From Pseudonocardia acidicola (GTDB lineage: Bacteria; Actinomycetota; Actinomycetes; Mycobacteriales; Pseudonocardiaceae): a stretch of 35,996 bases of DNA. Position 1 is the stretch's first letter. Each line of letters begins with the position of its first letter. Under the pieces are notes generated by a model. It was not told the origin of the DNA, ran no database searches, and worked only from the letters and a program-made list of their open reading frames with translations. The translations under genes and the position numbers were made by a program. The stretch covers positions 1 to 35,996 of the forward strand of contig NZ_JAAXLA010000072.1 of NCBI RefSeq assembly GCF_012911935.1, given 5' to 3'. Positions 15,900-21,793 of this stretch are shown in pieces.

Positions 15900-16307
15900 A
15901 TGGATGCCGCCGAGGACGACGAGGCCACTCGCCACGCCAGCCAGCGTCTGGCGGAGGCGCTCAGGACGGACATAGACGCTGGCCGGTACAGGCCCGGCGA
16001 CCGGCTTCCGTCGTACCGGGCGCTCGCTCGCGAGCACGACATTGCGGTGAACACTGCACAGGCCGCGATGCGGCTGCTGGCTGCGGACGGTCGCGTGACC
16101 GTCCGCAAGAGCGCCGGCGCGTTCGTCGCCGAGCGCAGTGACGATGGCAAGCAGGTAGCGAGCGTGACCATCAGTCGCGACGAGTTGGCCGTTCTTCACC
16201 GCCAGGTCGAGCGTGCGCGTCGTGCGCTGGCCGAGGTCGACCGCGCGTTGGCCGATCTGAGCGACAGAGCTACACGGCCAGTCGGTTCGAGTGATTCGAC
16301 CCCGTGA
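15900..16307 (+). CDS. GntR-family repressor of the element
   Basis: The 135-residue product is a short GntR protein. The winged helix covers about residues 10-78 (LRTDIDAGRYRPGDRLPSYR, then AREHDIAVNTAQAAMRLLAA and DGRVTVRKSAGAFVAER). A short coiled coil ends the protein (HRQVERARRALAEVDRALAD), probably for dimerisation. There is no large effector domain, as in the small YtrA-like or AICE-type regulators. It is divergent from the transfer operon, the same logic as korSA in pSAM2, whose GntR product represses transfer. The ATG at 15900 is preferred because the -10 hexamer TAGGGT ends eight bases before it. GTG 15891 is in frame but lies inside that promoter. Confidence 0.83.
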   Translation: MDAAEDDEATRHASQRLAEALRTDIDAGRYRPGDRLPSYRALAREHDIAVNTAQAAMRLLAADGRVTVRKSAGAFVAERSDDGKQVASVTISRDELAVLHRQVERARRALAEVDRALADLSDRATRPVGSSDSTP

Positions 16308-16370
16308 GGCCAGCATGATTGGCATGCTTCGAGATTCGGGGCAGATGTGGCCCCGGTGAAGTGGACAAGT

Positions 16371-16402
16371 GTCTCCAACGACGGTCGGCGTAAGTTGGAG
16401 AC
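16371..16402. promoter_or_regulatory. inverted repeat operator before the XRE gene
   Basis: GTCTCCAAC (16371-16379) and GTTGGAGAC (16394-16402) are a perfect 9-bp inverted repeat, centres 23 bp apart. It lies between the GntR stop and the XRE start. The right arm plus two bases (GTTGGAGACGG) differs from the GntR-region box GTTGAGACGG by one inserted G. Probable autoregulatory site. Confidence 0.55.
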
Positions 16403-16428
16403 GGCGCAGTGGGGGTGGCTGGGAACCG

Positions 16429-17655
16429 GTGACGAGCACGCGGGACGGGCAGAACGCATTCGCAGCACTGTTCAAGCAGCTCCGCGAGGACAGCGGGCTT
16501 TCCTATCGTGAACTCGAACGACCGACACTCGCGACGCGCGGATGGATCAGCAACGTTGCGTCGGGTGCTCGATGGCCGGATAGGTCATGGGTCGAGCGTG
16601 CTGATAATGCTTTAAATGCGGACGGGCGACTGTTGCGGTCGTGGGATCTCGGCCAGGCAGAGCGCGACGAGCAGAAGCGGATGAAGTCGCTCATTCTTGC
16701 TTCGGTGAAGGATTCCGACGAGATCCTTCTCGCGACGGCGCCCGATGCTGTCGACGTCGACGAACTGAATGACAGTATTGCGTCGTTAAGCGTTGCGTAT
16801 CTCAGCTCGCCGGCTGCGCCAATGTTGGAACAAGGTCTCAAGCTGCGGCATGAAGTCATCCGGCGCATCCGGGAAGGTGCGGCACGGCCGCACGAAGTTA
16901 CTGATCTTTACGTGGCCGCGAGCAGGGCATCCGGCATTCTGAGCTACGCCGCGCTCGATCTTGGCGATGCAGATGCTGCCGCGACGCACGCGCGCACCGC
17001 GTGGCGCCTGTCCGATCTTGCCGCTGATGACGAGCTACGCGCGTGGGTCCGTGGGACAGAGTCCCTGATTGCCCGTTTTCAGAAGGATTATCGCAAGGCT
17101 GCGCGCTTTATTGAAGACGGCATGAAGTACGCCGGGTCGGGCACGTCGGCTATTCGACTTCTTTGTGGCGCGGCACAGTGCGCTGCCAACAGTGGTGACT
17201 CGGTGGCTGCGCAACGGTTGCTCGACGCCGCTCTCGACTCACGGGATCATGCCGGGGTGGATACCGTGAATGGCCTCTTCACCTTTAGCCACGCGAAGCA
17301 GCTGTATTACGCCGGATCCAGCCTGATGTGGCTCGACGACGAGGGGGCTTTGCGGCGAGCCGCGCACGACTCGGAAGAGGCGATCGCTCTATGGGAACAC
17401 GAGGGCGAGCAGTTCCGTTCGCTCGACGACGAGGCCCTAGCGCACGTCTACATGGCGACGGCGCGTCTTAAACTCGGCGAGATCGAAGGTGCAATGGATG
17501 CCGTGCGTCCGATTCTCGCGCTACCGCCGGAGCGTCAGATTTCCTGGATTCGGCGCCGCGTGTCGGAACTCGATGTGCATCTCGATAACGAGCGGTTTGC
17601 GAACTCGCGGGCAGCCATGAGCGCGCGAGACGAGCTGCGGGGCGCCGCCGCGTAG
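16429..17655 (+). CDS. XRE-type regulator with TPR-like helical domain, two TTA codons
   Basis: The product has 408 residues from the GTG at 16429. The N-terminus holds a lambda-repressor-like helix-turn-helix (FAALFKQLREDSGLSYRELE, then TRGWISNVASGARWPDRSWV). The remaining 300 residues are helical and TPR-like (AALDLGDADAAATHARTAWR, IEDGMKYAGSG, AATARLKLGEIEGAMDAV), as in peptide-sensing or plasmid-borne regulators of actinobacteria. Base use differs from its neighbours: many codons end in A or T, and Leu is encoded twice by TTA (16612-16614 and 16786-16788), a codon whose use often makes genes depend on the bldA tRNA in Streptomyces. Starting at 16369 is possible, but the frame there would run through the inverted repeat. 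It probably controls integration, replication or its own promoter. Confidence 0.75.
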   Translation: MTSTRDGQNAFAALFKQLREDSGLSYRELERPTLATRGWISNVASGARWPDRSWVERADNALNADGRLLRSWDLGQAERDEQKRMKSLILASVKDSDEILLATAPDAVDVDELNDSIASLSVAYLSSPAAPMLEQGLKLRHEVIRRIREGAARPHEVTDLYVAASRASGILSYAALDLGDADAAATHARTAWRLSDLAADDELRAWVRGTESLIARFQKDYRKAARFIEDGMKYAGSGTSAIRLLCGAAQCAANSGDSVAAQRLLDAALDSRDHAGVDTVNGLFTFSHAKQLYYAGSSLMWLDDEGALRRAAHDSEEAIALWEHEGEQFRSLDDEALAHVYMATARLKLGEIEGAMDAVRPILALPPERQISWIRRRVSELDVHLDNERFANSRAAMSARDELRGAAA

Positions 17656-17686
17656 GCGGGCGCGGTGAGTCCTCCCCACAAATCTC

Positions 17687-17767
17687 TGTCACTCTGTAAC
17701 TCCAGCACCGCTGACCTGCGGAGATGCGGAGTGACAGGTGAGTGACACACTCGACCTGCTGTCACTC
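17687..17767. repeat. TGTCACTC-type iteron cluster B
   Basis: Four copies: TGTCACTC (17687-17694), GAGTGACA (17729-17736), GAGTGACA (17740-17747, an 11-bp step) and TGTCACTC (17760-17767). The 17656-17814 gap contains nothing else except these and the hairpin next to the integrase stop. The motif is the same as in cluster A at 9295-9524. Confidence 0.65.
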
Positions 17768-17771
17768 CCCA

Positions 17772-17809
17772 CTGTTTCAGCCGTCCCCCGCTCAGATCAG
17801 CTGAAACAG
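17772..17809 (-). terminator. hairpin after the integrase gene
   Basis: CTGTTTCAGC (17772-17781) and GCTGAAACAG (17800-17809) form a perfect 10-bp stem with an 18-base loop, five bases past the integrase stop. It has no T-tract. It may terminate both convergent genes. The stem is less GC-rich than the surroundings. Confidence 0.5.
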
Positions 17810-17814
17810 GAGGG

Positions 17815-19233
17815 CTAGGCGATCCACTCCGGCTCGAAGCGGGTCACGTCCCACTTCACGCGTGGATTCGCCGGGTGCACGGTGACCGACCGCAGCACGG
17901 CGCCGATGATCGCCCGCCGCTGGGAGATGTTCAGCCGTTCCCACCGCTCGGCCATGTTCGAGGCAGCGCCGACGAAGGTTCGCAGAGTCGCGCCCCGGTC
18001 GACTCGAGCGAGCCGGGCGCGCGCAGCGTCGAGTCGCTGCTCGATCACCGTACGGGCCGTCATCCACTCCCTGCGGCTGATCTCGCCGGTCGCCCACGCC
18101 GCCGCGAGGTCGTCCAGACGCTGCTCGTCGTCGCGAATCTGCTCGTCAAGGCCATCCGAGTCACCCCGTTGGGCGCGGAGGCGTTCGACCAGCGCGGGGG
18201 AGTCGAGCGCCGTAAGCACCACGTCGCGAACGTACTGGTCTGTCGGGCCGGCGACCGTCGCGATCTTCCCGCAGGTTGGCCCTCCGGGCGTGTTCGGGCA
18301 GACGTAGCGCGGTGTCCCGGACTTCGGCCGGCCGATCAGTCCGCCGCCGCACAGGCCGCAGCGGAGGATGCCGGACAGGAGGTAGGCCCGGCCGGTGCCT
18401 GGCTGTCGGGTTCGGCGTTGCGCGTCGCCGAGCAGCGCTCGCAGCCGGTCGGAATCCTCCGGCGAAATGATGGCGGGCCACACGGCCGTGGCCACGATCT
18501 CCCCAGGGCCCGGGCGCTTGCGCTCACCCGCACTCCGCGGCTTGTGCTCACGGCGCCCGGAGATGCGCGCGGACATGAGCATGGTCCGCAGGGTGGTTGC
18601 CTTCCAGCCCTTTCCTCCGGTCCCGACCACGCCGCGGGCTGCGAGGTCCCGACAGATGCTCGACAGTGCCTCACCGGCAAGCACGCGCGCCGCGCACTCC
18701 CGGATGACTGCCGCCTCCTCCTCGACGATGGTCATCCGGTCGTCGGCGTAGCCGAACGGACGCATGCCTCCACCCGACACGCGACCAGCTTCTGCCGACT
18801 GACGTCGCTGTCGCTTCTGTCGTTCGGCTTTGTGCTCGGCCTCGTGACGGGCGGCAGCGCCGAGCATCCGGGCGACGAGACGGCCCGTCGGCGTCGACAG
18901 GTCGACCTCTCCCGTGACGGTGGCGAGTTCGAGGCCGTACTTGTCGGCCATGTCGATGACGTCTTCCAGTTCGCGCGGCGAGCGCGTCAGCCGGTCGACG
19001 TGCCAACCGACCACGGCGTCGAGCTGCCCGGCCTGCACGTCGGCGATCAACTGCGACCAACTCGGGCGAGGCTTGCCGGAGTACGCGCTGACGTCGTTGT
19101 CGGTGTAGACCTCTACGACCGTCCAGCCGCGCCTCTCGCAGACAGCCCGGCAGTCGGCTTCTTGCCTGGTCACGCCCAGTCCGGCACCCTCACGATCTTG
19201 AGAGATGCGGCAGTAGATCGCAGCGCGCGTCAC
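17815..19233 (-). CDS. int: large serine recombinase (integrase of the element)
   Basis: This 472-residue enzyme would insert and, with a partner factor, excise the element by double-strand cleavage and 180-degree rotation. The resolvase domain (1-150) has the nucleophile Ser11 in AIYCRISQDREGAG and the catalytic DRLTRSPREL at 80-89. The recombinase domain (about 155-275) includes RPFGYADD and LAARGVVGTGGKGWKATTLR. A zinc ribbon uses Cys292 and Cys295 (RCGLCGG) and Cys312 and Cys321 (YVCPNTPGGPTCG). A coiled coil (about 358-413) follows, then the end WDVTRFEPEWIA. Its start is 27 bases inside attR, the usual position next to attP. Length and domains are normal for phage-type integrases. No excision factor is encoded next to it on this side. 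Confidence 0.93.
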   Translation of the reverse strand: MTRAAIYCRISQDREGAGLGVTRQEADCRAVCERRGWTVVEVYTDNDVSAYSGKPRPSWSQLIADVQAGQLDAVVGWHVDRLTRSPRELEDVIDMADKYGLELATVTGEVDLSTPTGRLVARMLGAAARHEAEHKAERQKRQRRQSAEAGRVSGGGMRPFGYADDRMTIVEEEAAVIRECAARVLAGEALSSICRDLAARGVVGTGGKGWKATTLRTMLMSARISGRREHKPRSAGERKRPGPGEIVATAVWPAIISPEDSDRLRALLGDAQRRTRQPGTGRAYLLSGILRCGLCGGGLIGRPKSGTPRYVCPNTPGGPTCGKIATVAGPTDQYVRDVVLTALDSPALVERLRAQRGDSDGLDEQIRDDEQRLDDLAAAWATGEISRREWMTARTVIEQRLDAARARLARVDRGATLRTFVGAASNMAERWERLNISQRRAIIGAVLRSVTVHPANPRVKWDVTRFEPEWIA

Positions 19234-19234
19234 A

Positions 19235-19265
19235 GGTCACATAGTTGCACAGTCGTAGGTACGGG
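19235..19265. other. attR junction
   Basis: The element arm GGTCACATAG (19235-19244) is followed by GGTACGGG (19258-19265), which matches the attL core in seven of eight bases; after it the msrA tail resumes. Joined to the right part of attL, this recreates an attP with imperfect dyad symmetry (see findings). Confidence 0.8.
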
Positions 19266-19305
19266 CGTGAGCTGCCCGATCGGGACCGGAGTCGGGTCCG
19301 AGTAG
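19261..19305 (+). pseudogene. msrA: displaced 3' end of msrA
   Basis: The bases from ACGGGCGTGAGCTGC to the TAG at 19303-19305 encode TGVSCPIGTGVGSE, the expected C-terminus of an actinobacterial MsrA, and continue the frame interrupted at 9021. They are no longer attached to a start. The stop lies 11 bases before the convergent antiporter gene's stop, the probable original gene order. Confidence 0.88.
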
Positions 19306-19316
19306 CACCGCTGCGG

Positions 19317-20810
19317 TCAGCTGCCGGACCGGGTGAACAGCGGTGCGGGATCGCGCGTGGCCTCCGGGTCGACGAGTACCAGCACCTCGTCCCCCGCGCG
19401 CAGTCTGGTGTCCCCCCGGACCTGCACCGGATGGCCGTCGCGCACGACGAGGCTGATCCAGATGTCGTGGCCGAGGTGCAGGTCGCGCACCGAGCGGCCG
19501 TCGGCCGGGGCGCCGGGAACGATGCGGTAGCGGCGGGCCCCGTCGGGCTCGTTGCGCAGCCGGACCCCCAGCGCCCAGGGACGCGGCTCCACCCGGCGCA
19601 TCCGCACCCCGCACCGGTCGGCGACGGTCGGCACCAGCGCGCCCTGGACGACGACGGAGAACAACACCACCGCGAAGATGATCTCGTAGACGAGCACGTC
19701 CCGGGCCGAACCGGTGGCCAGGATGTAGGTGCCCAGCAGGATCGGGACGGCGCCCTTGAGGCCGCACCACAGCACGAAGATCCGCTCACCCGGTTTCAAT
19801 CGCGCGGCCATCAACAGCGGGCCGAGCACCAGCGGGCGCACCACGAACGTCAGCAGCGCGGCCAGGACCAACCCGATCAGCCAGGCGTTCGTGGTGATCA
19901 GGTCGCTCAGCGAGACCGTCAACCCGAGCAGGACGAACGCGATGATCTCGGCCAGGCTGGCCAATGAGGCGTGGAAGCGCTCGATCTCCCCTTTGAACGG
20001 TGCGGCCGCATCGCCGATGAGGATGCCCGCGAGGAAGACCGCGAGGAAACCGGAGCCGTGCAGGGCGGTCGCCGCACCGTAGAGCGCGATGGAGATCGCG
20101 AGCGTGCGCAGCGGATAGAGGCCCTCGCTGGGCAGCGCGAAGCGGCGCATCAGCTGCAGCAGCAGCCAGCCCCCGGCGACCCCGACCGCCGCGCCGACGG
20201 CCATCTGCAGCATGAACTCGCCGAGCACGCCGAGAACCGCGCTGCCGAAGCCGTTCTCCGGCCGGACGGTGAGCAGGCTGACGAGCAGCGCGATGCCGAC
20301 CGGGTCGTTGGCGCCGGACTCGCCCTCGATGATGACCCCGGCCCGGCCCTGGACCTCGCGGTTGCCCAGCACCGAGAACACCACCGCAGGGTCGGTGGGG
20401 GCCAGCGCGGTGCCGAGCAGCAGCGCGATCAGCCACGGGAACCCGAACAACACGTGGGCGAGCACCGCCGTCGCGCCCGCGGTGAGGAACGTGCCGAGCA
20501 CCCCGATGGCGAGGACCGGGCCGAGCGCGAGCCGTAGCTTCCGGGCCCCGATGTCCATGCCGCCGTCGAACAGGATGACGACCAGCGCCACGGTCACGAT
20601 CTGCTCGATCGTCTCGATCGAGATCGTCCGCAGCGACGGGATGAGGTCCGACGCCGCCGCGGCACCGACCAGGAAGATGGCCGGAGCAGGGATGCGTAGC
20701 CGGGCGCTGATCCGGTTGGAGAGCAGCGCGAGCACCACCACCCCCGCTGCGATCAGCAGCGTCAGGCCGAACGGCGCGATGGTCCCCAGCACAGGACCAG
20801 GCTCCACCAC
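19317..20810 (-). CDS. cation/proton antiporter with C-terminal RCK_C (TrkA_C) domain, CvrA/NhaP2-like
   Basis: The 497-residue protein is a CPA1-type antiporter resembling NhaP2/CvrA potassium/proton exchangers. About twelve membrane segments fill residues 10-390. Transport-site motifs are visible: ALAPTDPAVVFSVLG and IIEGESGANDPVGIALL, with the acidic pair expected for proton-coupled exchange. The last 90 residues form an RCK_C domain (RDLHLGHDIWISLVVRDGHP, then LRAGDEVLVLVDPEA), which in this family binds small ligands and gates transport. It probably adjusts cytoplasmic K+ and pH. The start is one of two consecutive GTG codons (20810 or 20807) with a poor ribosome site inside a hairpin, which suggests control through the leader. 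Confidence 0.88.
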   Translation of the reverse strand: MVEPGPVLGTIAPFGLTLLIAAGVVVLALLSNRISARLRIPAPAIFLVGAAAASDLIPSLRTISIETIEQIVTVALVVILFDGGMDIGARKLRLALGPVLAIGVLGTFLTAGATAVLAHVLFGFPWLIALLLGTALAPTDPAVVFSVLGNREVQGRAGVIIEGESGANDPVGIALLVSLLTVRPENGFGSAVLGVLGEFMLQMAVGAAVGVAGGWLLLQLMRRFALPSEGLYPLRTLAISIALYGAATALHGSGFLAVFLAGILIGDAAAPFKGEIERFHASLASLAEIIAFVLLGLTVSLSDLITTNAWLIGLVLAALLTFVVRPLVLGPLLMAARLKPGERIFVLWCGLKGAVPILLGTYILATGSARDVLVYEIIFAVVLFSVVVQGALVPTVADRCGVRMRRVEPRPWALGVRLRNEPDGARRYRIVPGAPADGRSVRDLHLGHDIWISLVVRDGHPVQVRGDTRLRAGDEVLVLVDPEATRDPAPLFTRSGS

Positions 20811-20940
20811 GAGGGCCCCGGCGGGGGGCCGGGGTCCCGACTTCGTCCGCGGACCTGCACTCCCCGGGCGGGCCGATCAGAAGCCTCGCCCGAGGAGATC
20901 ATCGCTGGGGAGCGGCGATGATGCCCGGTCTAACGGGCTG
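20811..20940 (-). promoter_or_regulatory. structured 5' leader of the antiporter gene
   Basis: Reading toward the antiporter, a TTAGAC hexamer (about 20928-20933) could be a -10. Then come a stem ATCATCGC/GCGATGAT (20898-20905 with 20915-20922), a CCTC/GAGG stem, and a GGCCCC/GGGGCC stem (20814-20819 with 20825-20830) ending four bases before the start codon. No known riboswitch consensus was recognised. The whole 20811-21154 gap holds no gene that I can support. Confidence 0.4.
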
Positions 20941-21065
20941 CGGGCCCGGAGGTGACGGCGGCGTGTGGTCGCGTCGGCGAGTGGTTCTCCGGTGCCGGCG
21001 ACGGTCATCGCCCCGCGCCGGGCGAAACCTCATGCCCACCGGGGGCGAGGCCCAAACACGATCGT

Positions 21066-21108
21066 CCCGTCGGTCGCCGGACGGGTTCGATGCTGAGCTC
21101 AGCGACCG
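21066..21108. promoter_or_regulatory. overlapping palindromes upstream of ogt
   Basis: CCCGTC/GACGGG (21066-21071, 21080-21085), CGGTCGC/GCGACCG (21071-21077, 21102-21108) and the perfect 12-bp palindrome GCTGAGCTCAGC (21092-21103) lie 50-90 bases before the ogt start. This is a candidate operator or structured leader, with no known binding protein. Confidence 0.3.
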
Positions 21109-21154
21109 GTCCGCGCGGCCGCCACCGGGACGCCTGTCGGCCGCGCGGGCCACA

Positions 21155-21715
21155 ATGGCCGGCGTGACCCTCGCCTGGACGACCGTGCCGGCCCCGGCCC
21201 CGATCCGCGCGCTCACCGTGGCCGTCAGCGACGCCGGGGTCTGCGCCGTCGGTTTCGGCGCCGACCGGGCCCGGCCGGCCGCCGTCGTCGACCGGCTCGG
21301 CGAGGCGCCCGTCGACGACCCGCAGCGGACCGATCCGGTCGCCCGCCAGCTCGCCGAGTACCTGGCCGGCACCCGTACGGTGTTCACGCTTCCGCTGGAC
21401 TGGCGGCTGACCTCCGGCACCCAGCGCACGGTCCTGCAGACGCTGTACGACGGGGTCGGCTACGGCGAGACCATCACCTACGGTGAGCTCGCCGCCCGCA
21501 GCAGCGCGTTCAGCGCGGGACACACGGCGGCCCGGGGGGTCGGCTCGATCATGGCCTCGAACCCGATCCCGGTGATCGTGCCGTGTCACCGGGTGCTCGC
21601 GGCCGGGCCGGGTGGCTGGGCGCTGGGCGGGTTCGGCGGCGGCCGCGCGACCAAGGAGTGGCTGCTCGCGCTGGAGGGCGTGCTCACCCCGGCACTGGAC
21701 TTCGGCACCTGCTGA
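21155..21715 (+). CDS. ogt: methylated-DNA-[protein]-cysteine S-methyltransferase
   Basis: This 186-residue suicide repair protein takes the methyl group of O6-methylguanine onto its own Cys. The acceptor Cys is in NPIPVIVPCHRVLA, the family signature. It is preceded by the helix-turn-helix YGETITYGELAAR and followed by GGFGGGRATKEWLLALEG. An N-terminal ribonuclease-like domain covers about the first 85 residues. The length is typical. The ATG at 21155 was chosen; the GTG at 21164 is an alternative, and the frame open back to 20918 lacks protein character. It probably acts alone; the next gene is separated by about 78 bases. Confidence 0.93.
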   Translation: MAGVTLAWTTVPAPAPIRALTVAVSDAGVCAVGFGADRARPAAVVDRLGEAPVDDPQRTDPVARQLAEYLAGTRTVFTLPLDWRLTSGTQRTVLQTLYDGVGYGETITYGELAARSSAFSAGHTAARGVGSIMASNPIPVIVPCHRVLAAGPGGWALGGFGGGRATKEWLLALEGVLTPALDFGTC

Positions 21716-21793
21716 CCCCGTCCGGGCCTCGACATCCCCCGGCCGCACCCGGCAGAGTCGAAACCTCGCCGATCGACCGACCGACGGTGCGGA

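Larger units (their letters stand above)
9021..19265. mobile_element. actinomycete integrative and conjugative element in msrA
   Basis: A block of about 10.2 kb interrupts the msrA 3' end. Its left edge is in the GGCACGGGTGT of msrA and its right edge is the GGTACGGGCGT that precedes the displaced msrA tail. Modules are, from right to left: serine integrase, XRE regulator, divergent GntR repressor, transfer operon (two small proteins, DUF2637-like membrane protein, TraB/FtsK translocase), replication operon (primase/polymerase, RepA-like helicase), and a 73-residue protein at the left edge. Size and gene set fit the AICE class, which moves as double-stranded DNA through a single FtsK-like protein. 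No relaxase or type IV secretion genes are present. Most described AICEs use tyrosine integrases at tRNA genes; this one uses a serine integrase at a protein gene. No cargo genes (resistance, metabolism) are recognisable. Confidence 0.88.

Noticed and set aside
16369..16428. ATG start 20 codons upstream for the XRE regulator
   Set aside because: It would translate through the perfect inverted repeat, which more likely belongs to the promoter.
17875..19305. A 476-codon plus-strand frame ending GTGVSCPIGTGVGSE
   Set aside because: Only its last 14 or so codons are real msrA sequence; the rest is antisense to the integrase and is joined by chance.
20811..20940. Cyclic di-AMP (ydaO) riboswitch in the antiporter leader
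   Set aside because: Although expected for K+ transport, I could not align the leader to the conserved ydaO elements.
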